Notes: generated by a model not told the origin, from the letters alone. Shown: positions 9,187 to 18,019, counted from the stretch's first letter. The stretch is 64,000 nucleotides of DNA from Muriicola sp041358175 (GCF_041358175.1 NZ_JBGKBE010000006.1:1-64000); one strand, 5' to 3'. Numbers and translations are program-made.

Positions 9187-9894
9187 ATGTTCCGATTTTT
9201 TCGTCAAATCCGTCAACAACTCCTCGGGGATGGAAAGAATACAAAATACCTGAAATACGCTGTGGGAGAAATTATCCTGGTTGTGATTGGAATTCTCCTT
9301 GCTTTACAGATCAATAATTGGAATGAAGATCGGAAAAGCAGAAATTTCGAAGTTGAGATGCTACAACAGATCCGGGTAAATTTATTACAGGATAGAATTG
9401 CTTTAAGCCAGATCGCAGAAAATGGGAAAAGGGCCCTGCGAGCTGCTGATTCAATTTTGAGTGTCACTAAAGAGCATGACAGTTTACCATTTTGGTTGGC
9501 TCGATTTATGCATTTCAGTCGATTCCAGCCGCTGACCAATGGCTACGAAGTTCTTAAATCTAAAGGACTCGACCAGATTCACAACAAGGAATTGAGATTT
9601 AAGCTAGGGACCTACTACGATGATCGCATCAAGTTTATCGGACAGGCTATTAAAGATATCGAATGGGAATTTATGAATGAGTGGTTGCCAATACTGAAAA
9701 GGAATGTGGTTAGCTTTACTTTTGGCGAAAGCGCAGTACTTAAGGATTATAGCATCTTTACCACAGAAGGATTAGAAAGAAATAATATTGTGATGAATAA
9801 AGATAATTATAGGGGCAGCGTGATGTACATTGAAGAAGGACTCCTGCTAATCGATTCTCTCTTGGAAATTATCGATCAGGAATTAAAAAAGTAG
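9187..9894 (+). CDS. DUF6090 family membrane protein (copy 1)
   Basis: A 235-residue protein of the DUF6090 family, common in Flavobacteriia. A positively charged N-terminus (MFRFFRQIRQQLL) and the characteristic KYLKYAVGEIILVVIGILLALQINNWNED block form one membrane helix with a conserved start and end. The remaining roughly 190 residues are a predicted helical, non-membrane domain with heptad-like stretches (FEVEMLQQIRVNLLQDRIAL). The function of the family is unknown. A paralogue with the same layout lies at 16328-17134, on the other side of the carbohydrate genes. Confidence 0.85.
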   Translation: MFRFFRQIRQQLLGDGKNTKYLKYAVGEIILVVIGILLALQINNWNEDRKSRNFEVEMLQQIRVNLLQDRIALSQIAENGKRALRAADSILSVTKEHDSLPFWLARFMHFSRFQPLTNGYEVLKSKGLDQIHNKELRFKLGTYYDDRIKFIGQAIKDIEWEFMNEWLPILKRNVVSFTFGESAVLKDYSIFTTEGLERNNIVMNKDNYRGSVMYIEEGLLLIDSLLEIIDQELKK

Positions 9895-10017
9895 AAGCTT
9901 GCAATTTCACGAAGAAAGCAAATAGTGTAATTTATCTGCGGTAGTTCTGGGTATAAAACAAACTAAAGACCCCGAATTTATTTTCTATATTTACGAGAAG
10001 TTCTTAAATCCTTTTCA

Positions 10018-10965
10018 ATGCAATACTCAATTAAATATTACAAAACAATCACCTTTCTTATAGTCGCCCTACTTGGTTTTAACCTTGAAGCTCAAGAAGT
10101 GCCTGAAGTCATTGGGCATTGGGACCTTGAGGTGCAATTAGGAGACCAATGGGTTCCCTCCTGGCTGGAAGTCAAGCAATCCGGATCAAAAGCCCTGGTG
10201 GGGTATTATGTTAGCTATGCGGGAAGTGCCAGACCTATTTCCGAAGTTCATTTTAAAGACAAGCTGGTCAGTTTTAGTATCCCCCCTCAGTGGATCGGAT
10301 CACAGTATATGATGTTTACAGGAACTGTGAACGGAGATGCCATGGAAGGAAACCTTCTCGATCATACAGGAACGCCGCATGCCTTCAGGGGAGTAAGAGC
10401 TCCAAAATTACTTTATGCAGAACCTGAAAAATGGTCAAAACCTAAACCTCTCTTAAAAGAAAATGCCCTGGATGGGTGGATGGTACCTACAGGTAGTGAT
10501 ACCAATCAATGGTTTGTTAAAGACGGCGTATTGACGAGTCCTGCTTCCGGATCTAACCTAATGACTGAGGAAAAATTTATGGACTTTAAACTGCATATTG
10601 AATTCCGTTATCCCGAACATTCAAATTCCGGCGTTTACCTCCGCGGGCGTTACGAAGTACAGGTAGAGGACAGTTATGGGAAAGAACCCTCTTCGGTTTA
10701 TCTGGGAGGGGTATATGGCTTTCTTACACCTAATGAAAATGTGGCTATGAAGCCCGGTGAATGGCAGACTTATGACATTACCCTGGTAGGGAGGCGGGTT
10801 ACTGTTGTAGCCAATGGCAAAACAATTATCCACAAGCAGATCATTCCTGGGATTACCGGGGGCGCTCTCGATAGTAAGGAAGGTGAACCCGGACCAATAT
10901 ATCTTCAGGGAGATCACGGACCCGTAGAATATCGCAATATCACTATTGCCGTCCCTGAGAAATAA
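10018..10965 (+). CDS. DUF1080 (3-keto-disaccharide hydrolase-type) protein
   Basis: A 315-residue exported protein. The signal peptide is TITFLIVALLGFNLEAQ. An N-terminal beta region (about 30-125) is followed by the DUF1080 concanavalin-like beta-sandwich (about 145-312), with DGWMVPTGSDTNQWFVKDGVL, the EFRYPEHSNSGVYLRGRYEVQVEDS core, and a C-terminal GPIYLQGDHGPVEYRNI. Members of this fold include glucoside 3-keto hydrolases and other periplasmic glycan-processing enzymes. The signal peptide and the nearby glycoside hydrolases support a role in sugar breakdown; the precise substrate is unknown. Confidence 0.87.
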   Translation: MQYSIKYYKTITFLIVALLGFNLEAQEVPEVIGHWDLEVQLGDQWVPSWLEVKQSGSKALVGYYVSYAGSARPISEVHFKDKLVSFSIPPQWIGSQYMMFTGTVNGDAMEGNLLDHTGTPHAFRGVRAPKLLYAEPEKWSKPKPLLKENALDGWMVPTGSDTNQWFVKDGVLTSPASGSNLMTEEKFMDFKLHIEFRYPEHSNSGVYLRGRYEVQVEDSYGKEPSSVYLGGVYGFLTPNENVAMKPGEWQTYDITLVGRRVTVVANGKTIIHKQIIPGITGGALDSKEGEPGPIYLQGDHGPVEYRNITIAVPEK

Positions 10966-11018
10966 AGTATAAAAGATAAAACAAGAGTATATTAAGTAAA
11001 TCCGTTATATTCTTACTT

Positions 11019-11528
11019 ATGAAGTACCTACTGGCCTTCTTTATAGTTACCCTGTTTATTCTGAGTTGTAAGGAGGAAAAAGGGTACAGCTCTATTGACC
11101 CGGTGAATTGGGAAAAAAGGACGCTTGCACCTTCAGGATCAGATTCGATGATAGTAGGAAGTACATATTTGTCTGTGTATTCTCAAATTTACAGTCAGAC
11201 CGAACATGTAACGCACGACCTTACCGCAACCGTAAGTATGCGAAATATCAATCGTGCCGATACCGTCTACCTTACCAGAGCTCAGTATTTTGATACCAAA
11301 GGAAACCTTATCCGGACGTATTTTAACCGTACCATTTATATTGCTCCCATGGAGACCATAGAAATTGTGATCGATGAGAATGACAAAGAAGGAGGTACCG
11401 GAGCGAATTTTCTGTTCGACTGGACAGCGGCTACCGATGTACAGGAACCGCACTTTGAGGCAGTTATGATTTCAACATCAGGCCAGCAGGGACTTTCCTT
11501 TGCTTCTCAGGGGATACGCCTGGAATAA
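11019..11528 (+). CDS. DUF3124 lipoprotein
   Basis: A 169-residue lipoprotein: the N-terminal helix YLLAFFIVTLFILSCKEE carries a lipobox with the cysteine at residue 17. The rest matches the DUF3124 pattern (VGSTYLSVYSQIYSQTE, DLTATVSMRNIN, RTIYIAPMETIEIVIDE, GGTGANFLFDW), a single beta-rich domain of unknown function. The gene starts 53 bases after the DUF1080 gene on the same strand and may be cotranscribed with it. Confidence 0.82.
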   Translation: MKYLLAFFIVTLFILSCKEEKGYSSIDPVNWEKRTLAPSGSDSMIVGSTYLSVYSQIYSQTEHVTHDLTATVSMRNINRADTVYLTRAQYFDTKGNLIRTYFNRTIYIAPMETIEIVIDENDKEGGTGANFLFDWTAATDVQEPHFEAVMISTSGQQGLSFASQGIRLE

Positions 11529-11625
11529 AATTAAACCAGGACTATTGTAGAATATTTTCCTTTATTCTCGGGTTGTGAACAATTAGAATAATCGTGTCGG
11601 TATTCAGTTTAAATATAAATATATC

Positions 11626-14019
11626 ATGAGACACATCCTGCTTGTTATTTTACTCCTCTTTTTGGGCTGTACCTCTTCTCAGCCTGAATCCTTTGGTACT
11701 TTATTAGAAGATAGTCCTTCTATTGAGGGCAAGTCGGCCTACCTTAATTCCCCATTTGTCACGGCCGGCAATCGTGTTTACCTGGTGGGGCATCAGGACG
11801 GAAGTTTTCCTGAGTTGGGCTGGCATATACAAAATGAAATGGGTGGCCTGTGGGATCATCCAATTAAGCTAATGGACGGATTTGAGATCGAGCTACAGCT
11901 GGAAGAAAAGAAGTTAAGCCTTGATAAAGCCGGTACCTTCACAAATTATCCCTTTGGCAACAGACACTCATTCATTTTTGAGAATGATGGATTAAAGATT
12001 GATCGATGGCAGTTTGTACCGGATGATAAGGAAGGGATTCTGGTTCAGTTTGTACTTACTAATGAAACTAATAAAGCCAGGGAACTGGATATAACCTTTA
12101 CTGGATATGCTGATCTCCGTCCTACATGGTTGGGGGAGAGAACCGGGATGATTGACAGCAAGGACGAGGCTAATTTCAGGGAAAATACGGATACATGGGT
12201 CATGAAAGATCTCGAAAATCCATGGTTTGTGGCCTTTGGGGCCGATATTGCCTCAGAATCACAAAAGCAGCTACAAAGTCCTTATGGAGGGCAGGGGGTC
12301 AGTGGCAGTCTTACATATCTCTTTTCTCTTGGTGCAGGTGAAATCAGGACAATTACATTTGCCCTTGCAGGGTCCTATGTTTCCGAAGAAGCTACGATCA
12401 ATACCTATAAATCGCTACATGGCAATTCGATCTCACTCCTGAAAGAAAAACAGGCCAGATATGCCCAAATAGCTGAAATGTCAAAACTGACGATTCCGGA
12501 CAAGCATTTACAGCAAACTTTTGAATGGCTGAAATACAATTGCGACTGGCTGGTACGCGAAGTGCCTGAGATAGGAAGTGGAATAACCGCTGGTATCCCG
12601 GACTACCCCTGGTGGTTTGGTGTAGACAGTGAATACGCCCTCAAGGGCTATATAGCTGTGGGGCAGACGGAAGCTGTATACAACACAACAGCCTTGTTAG
12701 ACAGCCTCTCGGAGGTGACCAATGGAAATGGTCGAATTGTTCATGAAGTTTCCACTAACGGTGCCGTTTTTAATGAAGGGAATATCAATGAAACTCCACA
12801 ATTTGCTTCCCTGATCTGGGAAGTCTATCAATGGAACGGAGATAAAGCTTTCCTGAAACGCTACTTTCAAACGATTAAAAAAGGTTTGCATTGGCTGATG
12901 TCTGAAAAAGATTCAGACGGCAATGGTTTTCCCGATGGCTTTGGGATGATGGAAATACACGGACTCGACAGTGAGATGATTGATGTGGCAGTTTATACCC
13001 AAAGGGCCTTCGCCGATGCTTCAAAAATAGCAGCAGAACTTGAGGAGGCAGATCTGGAGAAAGAATACTCAGAAACAGCGGAGGCGCTCAAAGAAAAGAT
13101 CAATTCAGAATTCTGGTCAGAAGAATTTAACTCCTATGCCGATTTTATTGGCACAGACCAACAGGCGTTGCATTTAATTGAAGACGCCATTATAAGGGCA
13201 GATACGCTTAACAAACCCTGGGCAGTAGAAGAATTAAAAGCCACAAGGAAGGCTATTTTGGAGAATCCATTCCAGGGTACACGGCCTTTTGTATTACATC
13301 ACAACTGGGTGGTTAATACCCCCATGGAAATGAAGATAGCTGATCCGGACAAGGCACTTCGGGCGCTAGAAACTGCGGAGACCTTTGTTAATCCTTTTGG
13401 TGTATTTGTTACAGGCATCGACAGGGACGAATCTGCAGGCTCAGATGATGGTTCCTTTAAAGGATCTAAAATATTCTCCTATACAGGGGCGGTAATGACC
13501 TTGCCTACCGGGGTTCAGGCCGTAGCCGAAAACAACTACGGCAGACCGGATAAAGCCCTGAATTACCTTGAACGGATGGCCCGCACCTTTAGCTATGCCC
13601 TGCCTGGGAGTATGTATGAAGTATCCCCGGATTATGGGATGATGACGCAGGCATGGAACATCTATAGTTTTGCGATTCCCATCGTTCAGCAGTTTTTTGG
13701 AATACAACCTCTTGCCTCTGAAAAGAAAGTAGTAATAAGTCCGCAAATGCCCGAAGCCTGGCCTATGGCATCACTGGAGAACGTGGTCATTGCCGATAAT
13801 GCTGTTTCTGTCTTTTACGAAACAATTGATAAGGGGTATAAAATTAAGATCACTAAAGAGAAGCCGGGATGGGAAATAATTTTGAAATTGAGGGAAGAAA
13901 GCGAAGATAAAGGATTTATGGTTATGACCTCCGAGGTAGAAGCAGAGCTGCAAGATGGAAGTTATCTCTTTCAGACCTTTGAGAATACTCTTGAGGTTAC
14001 TGTTACTTTTGAACCTTAA
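11626..14019 (+). CDS. Glycoside hydrolase, GDE-like (alpha/alpha)6 barrel lipoprotein
   Basis: A 797-residue protein. The lipobox LLFLGCTSS places the modified cysteine at residue 15, so it is anchored in an envelope membrane. The N-terminal third is a beta-sandwich domain. From about residue 290 to 700 it has the (alpha/alpha)6-barrel pattern of glycogen-debranching and related enzymes: YPWWFGVDSEYALKG, NETPQFASLIWEVYQW, DGFGMMEIHGLDSEMIDVAVY, GAVMTLPTGVQA. Catalytic acids are probably Asp in GVDSEYAL and Glu in the MMEIHG or later region; I cannot assign them firmly. A C-terminal beta domain follows. The substrate is likely an alpha-linked oligosaccharide, given the GH97 enzyme 85 bases downstream. 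The CAZy family is not certain. Confidence 0.7.
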   Translation: MRHILLVILLLFLGCTSSQPESFGTLLEDSPSIEGKSAYLNSPFVTAGNRVYLVGHQDGSFPELGWHIQNEMGGLWDHPIKLMDGFEIELQLEEKKLSLDKAGTFTNYPFGNRHSFIFENDGLKIDRWQFVPDDKEGILVQFVLTNETNKARELDITFTGYADLRPTWLGERTGMIDSKDEANFRENTDTWVMKDLENPWFVAFGADIASESQKQLQSPYGGQGVSGSLTYLFSLGAGEIRTITFALAGSYVSEEATINTYKSLHGNSISLLKEKQARYAQIAEMSKLTIPDKHLQQTFEWLKYNCDWLVREVPEIGSGITAGIPDYPWWFGVDSEYALKGYIAVGQTEAVYNTTALLDSLSEVTNGNGRIVHEVSTNGAVFNEGNINETPQFASLIWEVYQWNGDKAFLKRYFQTIKKGLHWLMSEKDSDGNGFPDGFGMMEIHGLDSEMIDVAVYTQRAFADASKIAAELEEADLEKEYSETAEALKEKINSEFWSEEFNSYADFIGTDQQALHLIEDAIIRADTLNKPWAVEELKATRKAILENPFQGTRPFVLHHNWVVNTPMEMKIADPDKALRALETAETFVNPFGVFVTGIDRDESAGSDDGSFKGSKIFSYTGAVMTLPTGVQAVAENNYGRPDKALNYLERMARTFSYALPGSMYEVSPDYGMMTQAWNIYSFAIPIVQQFFGIQPLASEKKVVISPQMPEAWPMASLENVVIADNAVSVFYETIDKGYKIKITKEKPGWEIILKLREESEDKGFMVMTSEVEAELQDGSYLFQTFENTLEVTVTFEP

Positions 14020-14104
14020 TTTATATTCGCAGATAACCATCCTAGACACTACATCTACCTCGTGTTTTCTATCTTTATAATCTTTCAAATTAAACTGACA
14101 AAGA

Positions 14105-16246
14105 ATGAATTCCTATTTTAAACGCATTTCAACTTATATTTTAATTCTGGTTATAGCTCTTGGAGTTGTAAACTGTTCTGAAAACTTGACACCTGTCCTC
14201 AGCTCCCCTGATAATAATATCAGAGTGAGCTTTACACTTACCGATTCGGGAATGCCCGAATACAAAGTTTCCTATCGGGATAAGGCTGTGATTTTACCCT
14301 CAACCATGGGGTTCGAATTTAAAGACCAGGCACCGCTGAAAGACAGCTTTCGTATAGCTGAAATCAATTACAAAATGGAAGATGAGACCTGGCCCATGCC
14401 CTGGGGAGAACAGGACAGTGTGCGGAATCATTACAATGAGATGAGCATAGTCCTGGAAGAGGTAAAGTCGCCCAACAGGAAATGGAACATCGTTTTCAGG
14501 GCCTATGACGACGGGATTGGCTTTCGGTATGAATTTCCTGAACAACCTAATTTTAAAACCGCCCTCATCACCGATGAACATACACAATTTAATCTTAGCG
14601 GAGATCACCAGGTGTGGTGGCAACCGGGCGACTGGGATATTTACGAGCACCTCTACAGTCATACCAAATTCTCTGAAATAGATGCATTGGAATATAAGGA
14701 CAATCCCAATCTGGCTGCAACCTATATTCCCGAAAATGCGGTGAATACGCCTGTAACAATGAAGACAGAAGACGGGGTCTACCTTAGCTTCCACGAAGCT
14801 GATTTGACAGACTATTCGGGAATGACACTTAAGGTAGACACTTCAAACAACAGCATGGTCAGTGAATTGGTAGGCTCTGAACGACTTCAGGGGAAGGCCG
14901 AGATCACAGCCCCTTTTAACACCCCATGGCGTACCATCCAGATTGCGGACCGGGCCGGTGATCTTATCGAATCAAAACTGGTACTCAATCTCAACGACCC
15001 GAATGCCCTTGGAGACGTAAGTTATTTCACTCCCATGAAATACGTGGGAATCTGGTGGGAGATGCATTTGGGCAAATCTACCTGGGACATGGAAGGCAGT
15101 CAGAGTATGAACACCTTTACCAATTCAGGCGAGATCAGACCCAACCACGGGGCAACCACGGAAAATGCGATGCGCTATATCGACTTTGCAGCCGAGAACG
15201 GAATAAAGGGCTTGTTGGTGGAAGGCTGGAATACAGGCTGGGATAAATGGATCAATACAGAGGACAGGGAAGGCGTCTTCGATTTTATGACACCCTATGT
15301 CGATTACGATTTTGACAAAGTAATGGCTTATGCTGAGGAAAAAGGAGTGGAGGTTATCATGCATCACGAAACCTCCGCAGCACCCCTTACCTATGAAAAG
15401 CAGATGGATGTGGCCTATAAGTTTATGAAAGACAATGGGATGAATAGTGTGAAGACGGGTTATGTAGGCAAGATCATTCCCAAAGGTGAATACCATCACG
15501 GGCAATGGATGGTAAGGCATTACCATAAAGTACTTGAAAAGGCCGCGAAGATGAAAATCGCGATCAACGCACATGAGCCGATTAAAGCCACAGGGAAGCG
15601 GAGAACCTATCCCAACGCTATCGCCAGAGAAGGGCTGAGGGGGCAGGAATTCAATGCCTGGGCTGAAGATGGAGGAAATCCTCCTGATCATCTGCCTACA
15701 GTAGCATTTACAAGGATGCTGTCTGGACCCATAGATTTTACCCCCGGTATCTTTAATATCAAATTTGAGGAGTACAAACCCGATAACCAGGTGAGCACTA
15801 CCCTGGCACATCAGCTGGCCTTATATGTAGTGATTTACAGTCCTATCCAGATGCTTGCCGACCTGCCGGAACACTACACTGAGAATGGTAAACCCCACCC
15901 GGCCCTGCAATTTATCAGGGATGTTGGGGTCGACTGGAGTGAGAGTAAGGTACTCGATGGGGAGGTAGGAGAATATGTCACCATTGCCAGAAAAGAGCGA
16001 GGTAGCGGAAATTGGTTTGTCGGTGGGATTACGGGTAATGAAGGCAGGACAGAAACTATCACCCTGGATTTCCTGGAAACCGGTAAAACCTATGAGGCGA
16101 TTCTCTATAAAGACGCCCCTGATTCACATTGGGACACCAATCCTCAGGCATATGAAATTGAATCAATGGAAGTAACCTCCGGGGATAAAGTTGAGCTAAG
16201 CCTGGCCCCCGGTGGAGGGTTTGCGTTGAGTTTGATAATCAATTAA
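14105..16246 (+). CDS. GH97 alpha-glucosidase (SusB-like), inverting type
   Basis: A 713-residue lipoprotein-type exported enzyme (ILILVIALGVVNCSEN, cysteine near residue 24). It has the GH97 N-terminal beta-sandwich (SSPDNNIRVSFTLTDSG..YKVSYRDKAVI), a central (beta/alpha)8 barrel (VGIWWEMHLGKSTW, IKGLLVEGWNTGWDKW, EVIMHHETSAAP, AINAHEPIKATGKRRTYPN, REGLRGQEFNAW) and a C-terminal beta domain. Glu422, Glu491 and Glu515 are spaced 69 and 24 residues apart, the same spacing as the catalytic or calcium-linked glutamates 439, 508 and 532 known in SusB. This supports an inverting alpha-glucosidase rather than the retaining alpha-galactosidase branch. No SusC/SusD pair lies inside the window. Confidence 0.93.
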   Translation: MNSYFKRISTYILILVIALGVVNCSENLTPVLSSPDNNIRVSFTLTDSGMPEYKVSYRDKAVILPSTMGFEFKDQAPLKDSFRIAEINYKMEDETWPMPWGEQDSVRNHYNEMSIVLEEVKSPNRKWNIVFRAYDDGIGFRYEFPEQPNFKTALITDEHTQFNLSGDHQVWWQPGDWDIYEHLYSHTKFSEIDALEYKDNPNLAATYIPENAVNTPVTMKTEDGVYLSFHEADLTDYSGMTLKVDTSNNSMVSELVGSERLQGKAEITAPFNTPWRTIQIADRAGDLIESKLVLNLNDPNALGDVSYFTPMKYVGIWWEMHLGKSTWDMEGSQSMNTFTNSGEIRPNHGATTENAMRYIDFAAENGIKGLLVEGWNTGWDKWINTEDREGVFDFMTPYVDYDFDKVMAYAEEKGVEVIMHHETSAAPLTYEKQMDVAYKFMKDNGMNSVKTGYVGKIIPKGEYHHGQWMVRHYHKVLEKAAKMKIAINAHEPIKATGKRRTYPNAIAREGLRGQEFNAWAEDGGNPPDHLPTVAFTRMLSGPIDFTPGIFNIKFEEYKPDNQVSTTLAHQLALYVVIYSPIQMLADLPEHYTENGKPHPALQFIRDVGVDWSESKVLDGEVGEYVTIARKERGSGNWFVGGITGNEGRTETITLDFLETGKTYEAILYKDAPDSHWDTNPQAYEIESMEVTSGDKVELSLAPGGGFALSLIIN

Positions 16247-16327
16247 GCCAAGCGTCCGGCCCAATTGTCACACTTGTTCCTTTTAAATTAATACGGTAAT
16301 TAGGTTAATAATACACCGAAACTAAAT

Positions 16328-17134
16328 ATGATTGCATTCTTACGGCGATTTCGATATAAATTGATCACAAACAGGAAGGTGAGACAATACGTATTATATG
16401 CTTTAGGGGAAATTATTTTAGTGATGATCGGTATCCTTTTGGCGGTTCAGGTCAATGATTGGAGCACCTTGAGAAAGGAGCAAAAAGAAGAACAACAACT
16501 CCTAAGGCAACTGAAAACAGAGTTTGAAGTAAATAGGATGCAAATAGAGGATAAAATCACATTACACAGGCAAATAGTAAATAGTGGTAAACAGGTTCTA
16601 AGACTCGTAGACGGGCAGGATAGGACTTTATCGCTTGATTCACTTTATTCTCACTTAGGCTGGACAATTACGGCGCCTACTTTCGACCCTTCCCTGGGGG
16701 TGACCAATGACCTGATTAATTCGGGAAAATTGTATCTGATCAGAAATGACTCACTACGCCATCTGGTTTCGGGATGGAGCGGTTATATTGATTTTGCGAC
16801 GGAAGAAGAAAAAATATGGTTGAAGATACGTGATGAATTCTACATTCCGTATTTAAAGGAATCTGTTTCTTACAGAAACGTTCTCCACGCGATCCAGCAG
16901 GGAGGTCATGCTAGGGCGATTATGAACTTCGGCGGGAAATATGAATTTTCAAACGCAGGTCGATCAAAATTGGCAAATGCTGAATTTCGAGAGTTTACGG
17001 TTGTTGAACTAATGGCGCTAGAAGACCAGGTTGCAGAACTTACCAACCTCAATGATTTATCAGTCACTCAAATGACGGTATTGCGGAACATGGCTGATCA
17101 AATTCTGGGTTTGATTGAAAAGGATATCAATTAG
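16328..17134 (+). CDS. DUF6090 family membrane protein (copy 2)
   Basis: A 268-residue paralogue of the protein at 9187-9894. The basic start MIAFLRRFRYKLI and the single helix block LYALGEIILVMIGILLAVQVNDW are clearly the same family. A long charged coiled-coil-like stretch follows (RKEQKEEQQLLRQLKTEFEVNRMQIEDKI), then a helical domain. The function is unknown. It stands 81 bases after the GH97 gene on the same strand, but nothing shows that it is part of that transcript. Confidence 0.85.
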   Translation: MIAFLRRFRYKLITNRKVRQYVLYALGEIILVMIGILLAVQVNDWSTLRKEQKEEQQLLRQLKTEFEVNRMQIEDKITLHRQIVNSGKQVLRLVDGQDRTLSLDSLYSHLGWTITAPTFDPSLGVTNDLINSGKLYLIRNDSLRHLVSGWSGYIDFATEEEKIWLKIRDEFYIPYLKESVSYRNVLHAIQQGGHARAIMNFGGKYEFSNAGRSKLANAEFREFTVVELMALEDQVAELTNLNDLSVTQMTVLRNMADQILGLIEKDIN

Positions 17135-17323
17135 ATTTCGTTGCTAATCATAATTTTAATGCTACGTATTAACGCTAGTTGCTGACTGACGGGAGTAGAA
17201 TAAAAATAAATATTTCAGAGTCCTAGTTTACTCTTCTTCTCAGACTTTGTGATTCCCGCTAGAATTTGTTAAACATGAAAAAGACCGTTTTCTTTTTTTT
17301 TGCTCTGGAAAAGGTGGGTATCT

Positions 17324-17391
17324 CTTTATCGGCAGCAAAGGCGGGTTACTCCGGTTTTAATGTGACGCATTAAAATTGCCTCTCGATAAAG
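17324..17391. repeat. Large imperfect palindrome with nested hairpin
   Basis: The outer arms CTTTATCG (17324-17331) and CGATAAAG (17384-17391) are perfect complements, extended inward by GGCA/TGCC. Inside is a perfect hairpin TTTTAATG (17355-17362) / CATTAAAA (17368-17375) with loop TGACG. The RNA or single-stranded DNA would fold into a branched structure. The GGCGGGTTACTCC between the arms resembles the nearby GGCGGGA repeats. Confidence 0.5.
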
Positions 17392-17497
17392 TGTCTTTTT
17401 CTTTGCTTCGTTTCTTTTATTCATGACGCTCTTATTTCCTTTTATAGGTATTCATGAATACTTCGCATTTGGACAAGTAAAAGAAATGAAGGGGAAA

Positions 17498-17534
17498 GGC
17501 GGGAATTACTCGTCCTGTCGGACTTCGTGAGTCC
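17498..17534. repeat. GGCGGGA-type palindromic repeat, copy A
   Basis: A 37-base element that begins GGCGGGAATTACT and ends in the small hairpin GGACT-TCGTG-AGTCC. It matches copy B at 17745-17781 at 35 of 37 positions. Confidence 0.7.
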
Positions 17535-17744
17535 TAATTATTTTATTTTGAGAATAGTCATGAATTTCTTTACTGCATAATTAAAGAGGGTCAAGAATTA
17601 TCATCAATAATTTGAAATGTATGATTTCTTTTTCCGAGGTGAGCGGTTTTTAAAATTATTTATTTTAAAAAACACATAGTGAAAAAGTCCCCTTTTTACA
17701 TTCCTTTTTGGGGAAGCAAAAAGGAATAAAATAAAAACTTACAT

Positions 17745-17781
17745 GGCGGAAATTACTTGTCCTGTCGGACTTCGTGAGTCC
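17745..17781. repeat. GGCGGGA-type palindromic repeat, copy B
   Basis: It differs from copy A at only two positions (GGCGGAAATTACTTG versus GGCGGGAATTACTCG) and contains the same GGACT-TCGTG-AGTCC hairpin. It is followed directly by CGTGG and then the first 31-base hairpin repeat. Confidence 0.7.
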
Positions 17782-17793
17782 CGTGGCATCATC

Positions 17794-17824
17794 TTGAACA
17801 AGAAAAAGTCGGCATTTCATGCCG
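17794..17824. repeat. 31-base hairpin repeat, copy 1
   Basis: Identical over all 31 bases to 17910-17940. It begins TTGAACAAG and ends in the hairpin CGGCAT-TTC-ATGCCG. In this copy the 3' side is CTTTTACTC, a weaker U-tract than in copy 2. Confidence 0.75.
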
Positions 17825-17866
17825 CTTTTACTCGAAAACAAATTGTTATCAGAAAAGTTAAGGTTA

Positions 17867-17901
17867 GGCGGGAATTAACTCCTTCGTCGTTGAGTCCCGC
17901 C
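17867..17901. repeat. GGCGGGA-type palindromic repeat, copy C
   Basis: A shorter variant whose ends are perfect complements: GGCGGGA (17867-17873) and TCCCGCC (17895-17901). The middle (AACTCCTTCGTCGTTGAG) is diverged from copies A and B. It is followed after 8 bases by the second copy of the 31-base hairpin repeat, the same order as copy B plus copy 1. Confidence 0.65.
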
Positions 17902-17909
17902 CGAACATT

Positions 17910-17940
17910 TTGAACAAGAAAAAGTCGGCATTTCATGCCG
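17910..17940. repeat. 31-base hairpin repeat, copy 2
   Basis: Exact copy of 17794-17824, located 116 bases further on. It ends in CGGCAT-TTC-ATGCCG and continues into GTTTTTTATTT, so here it also works as a terminator-shaped sequence. Confidence 0.75.
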
Positions 17941-17946
17941 GTTTTT
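17920..17946. terminator. Bidirectional terminator-shaped hairpin
   Basis: Stem CGGCAT / ATGCCG with loop TTC, flanked by AAAAAG on one side and GTTTTTT on the other, so either strand would give a hairpin followed by a U-tract. It lies inside the second 31-base repeat. Confidence 0.5.
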
Positions 17947-17994
17947 TATTTCAGTCACCTTCGCTCAAGCGAGCTTGGCTTGGCGTCCTGAAAT

Positions 17995-18019
17995 AAAAAA
18001 ACCAGCGCTTTGCGCTGGC
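17995..18019 (-). terminator. Rho-independent terminator of tRNA-Leu
   Basis: On the minus strand, stem CCAGCGC / GCGCTGG with a 3-base loop is followed by seven T residues (the A run at 17995-18001). It starts 17 bases past the 3' end of tRNA-Leu. Confidence 0.85.

Noticed and set aside
15125..15811. 228-codon open frame on the minus strand inside the GH97 gene
   Set aside because: It is antisense to a clear GH97 enzyme with conserved motifs. Its translation is rich in Cys, His and Ile with no recognisable domain, as expected for a shadow frame.
9187..17134. Considered as a complete polysaccharide utilisation locus
   Set aside because: There is no SusC-like TonB receptor, SusD-like lipoprotein or sensor/regulator in the block. 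It is only a cluster of exported glycan-related genes.
17498..17940. Repeat array considered as a CRISPR
   Set aside because: Repeats are few, of two different types, unequal in spacing and not separated by uniform spacers; no cas genes are present.
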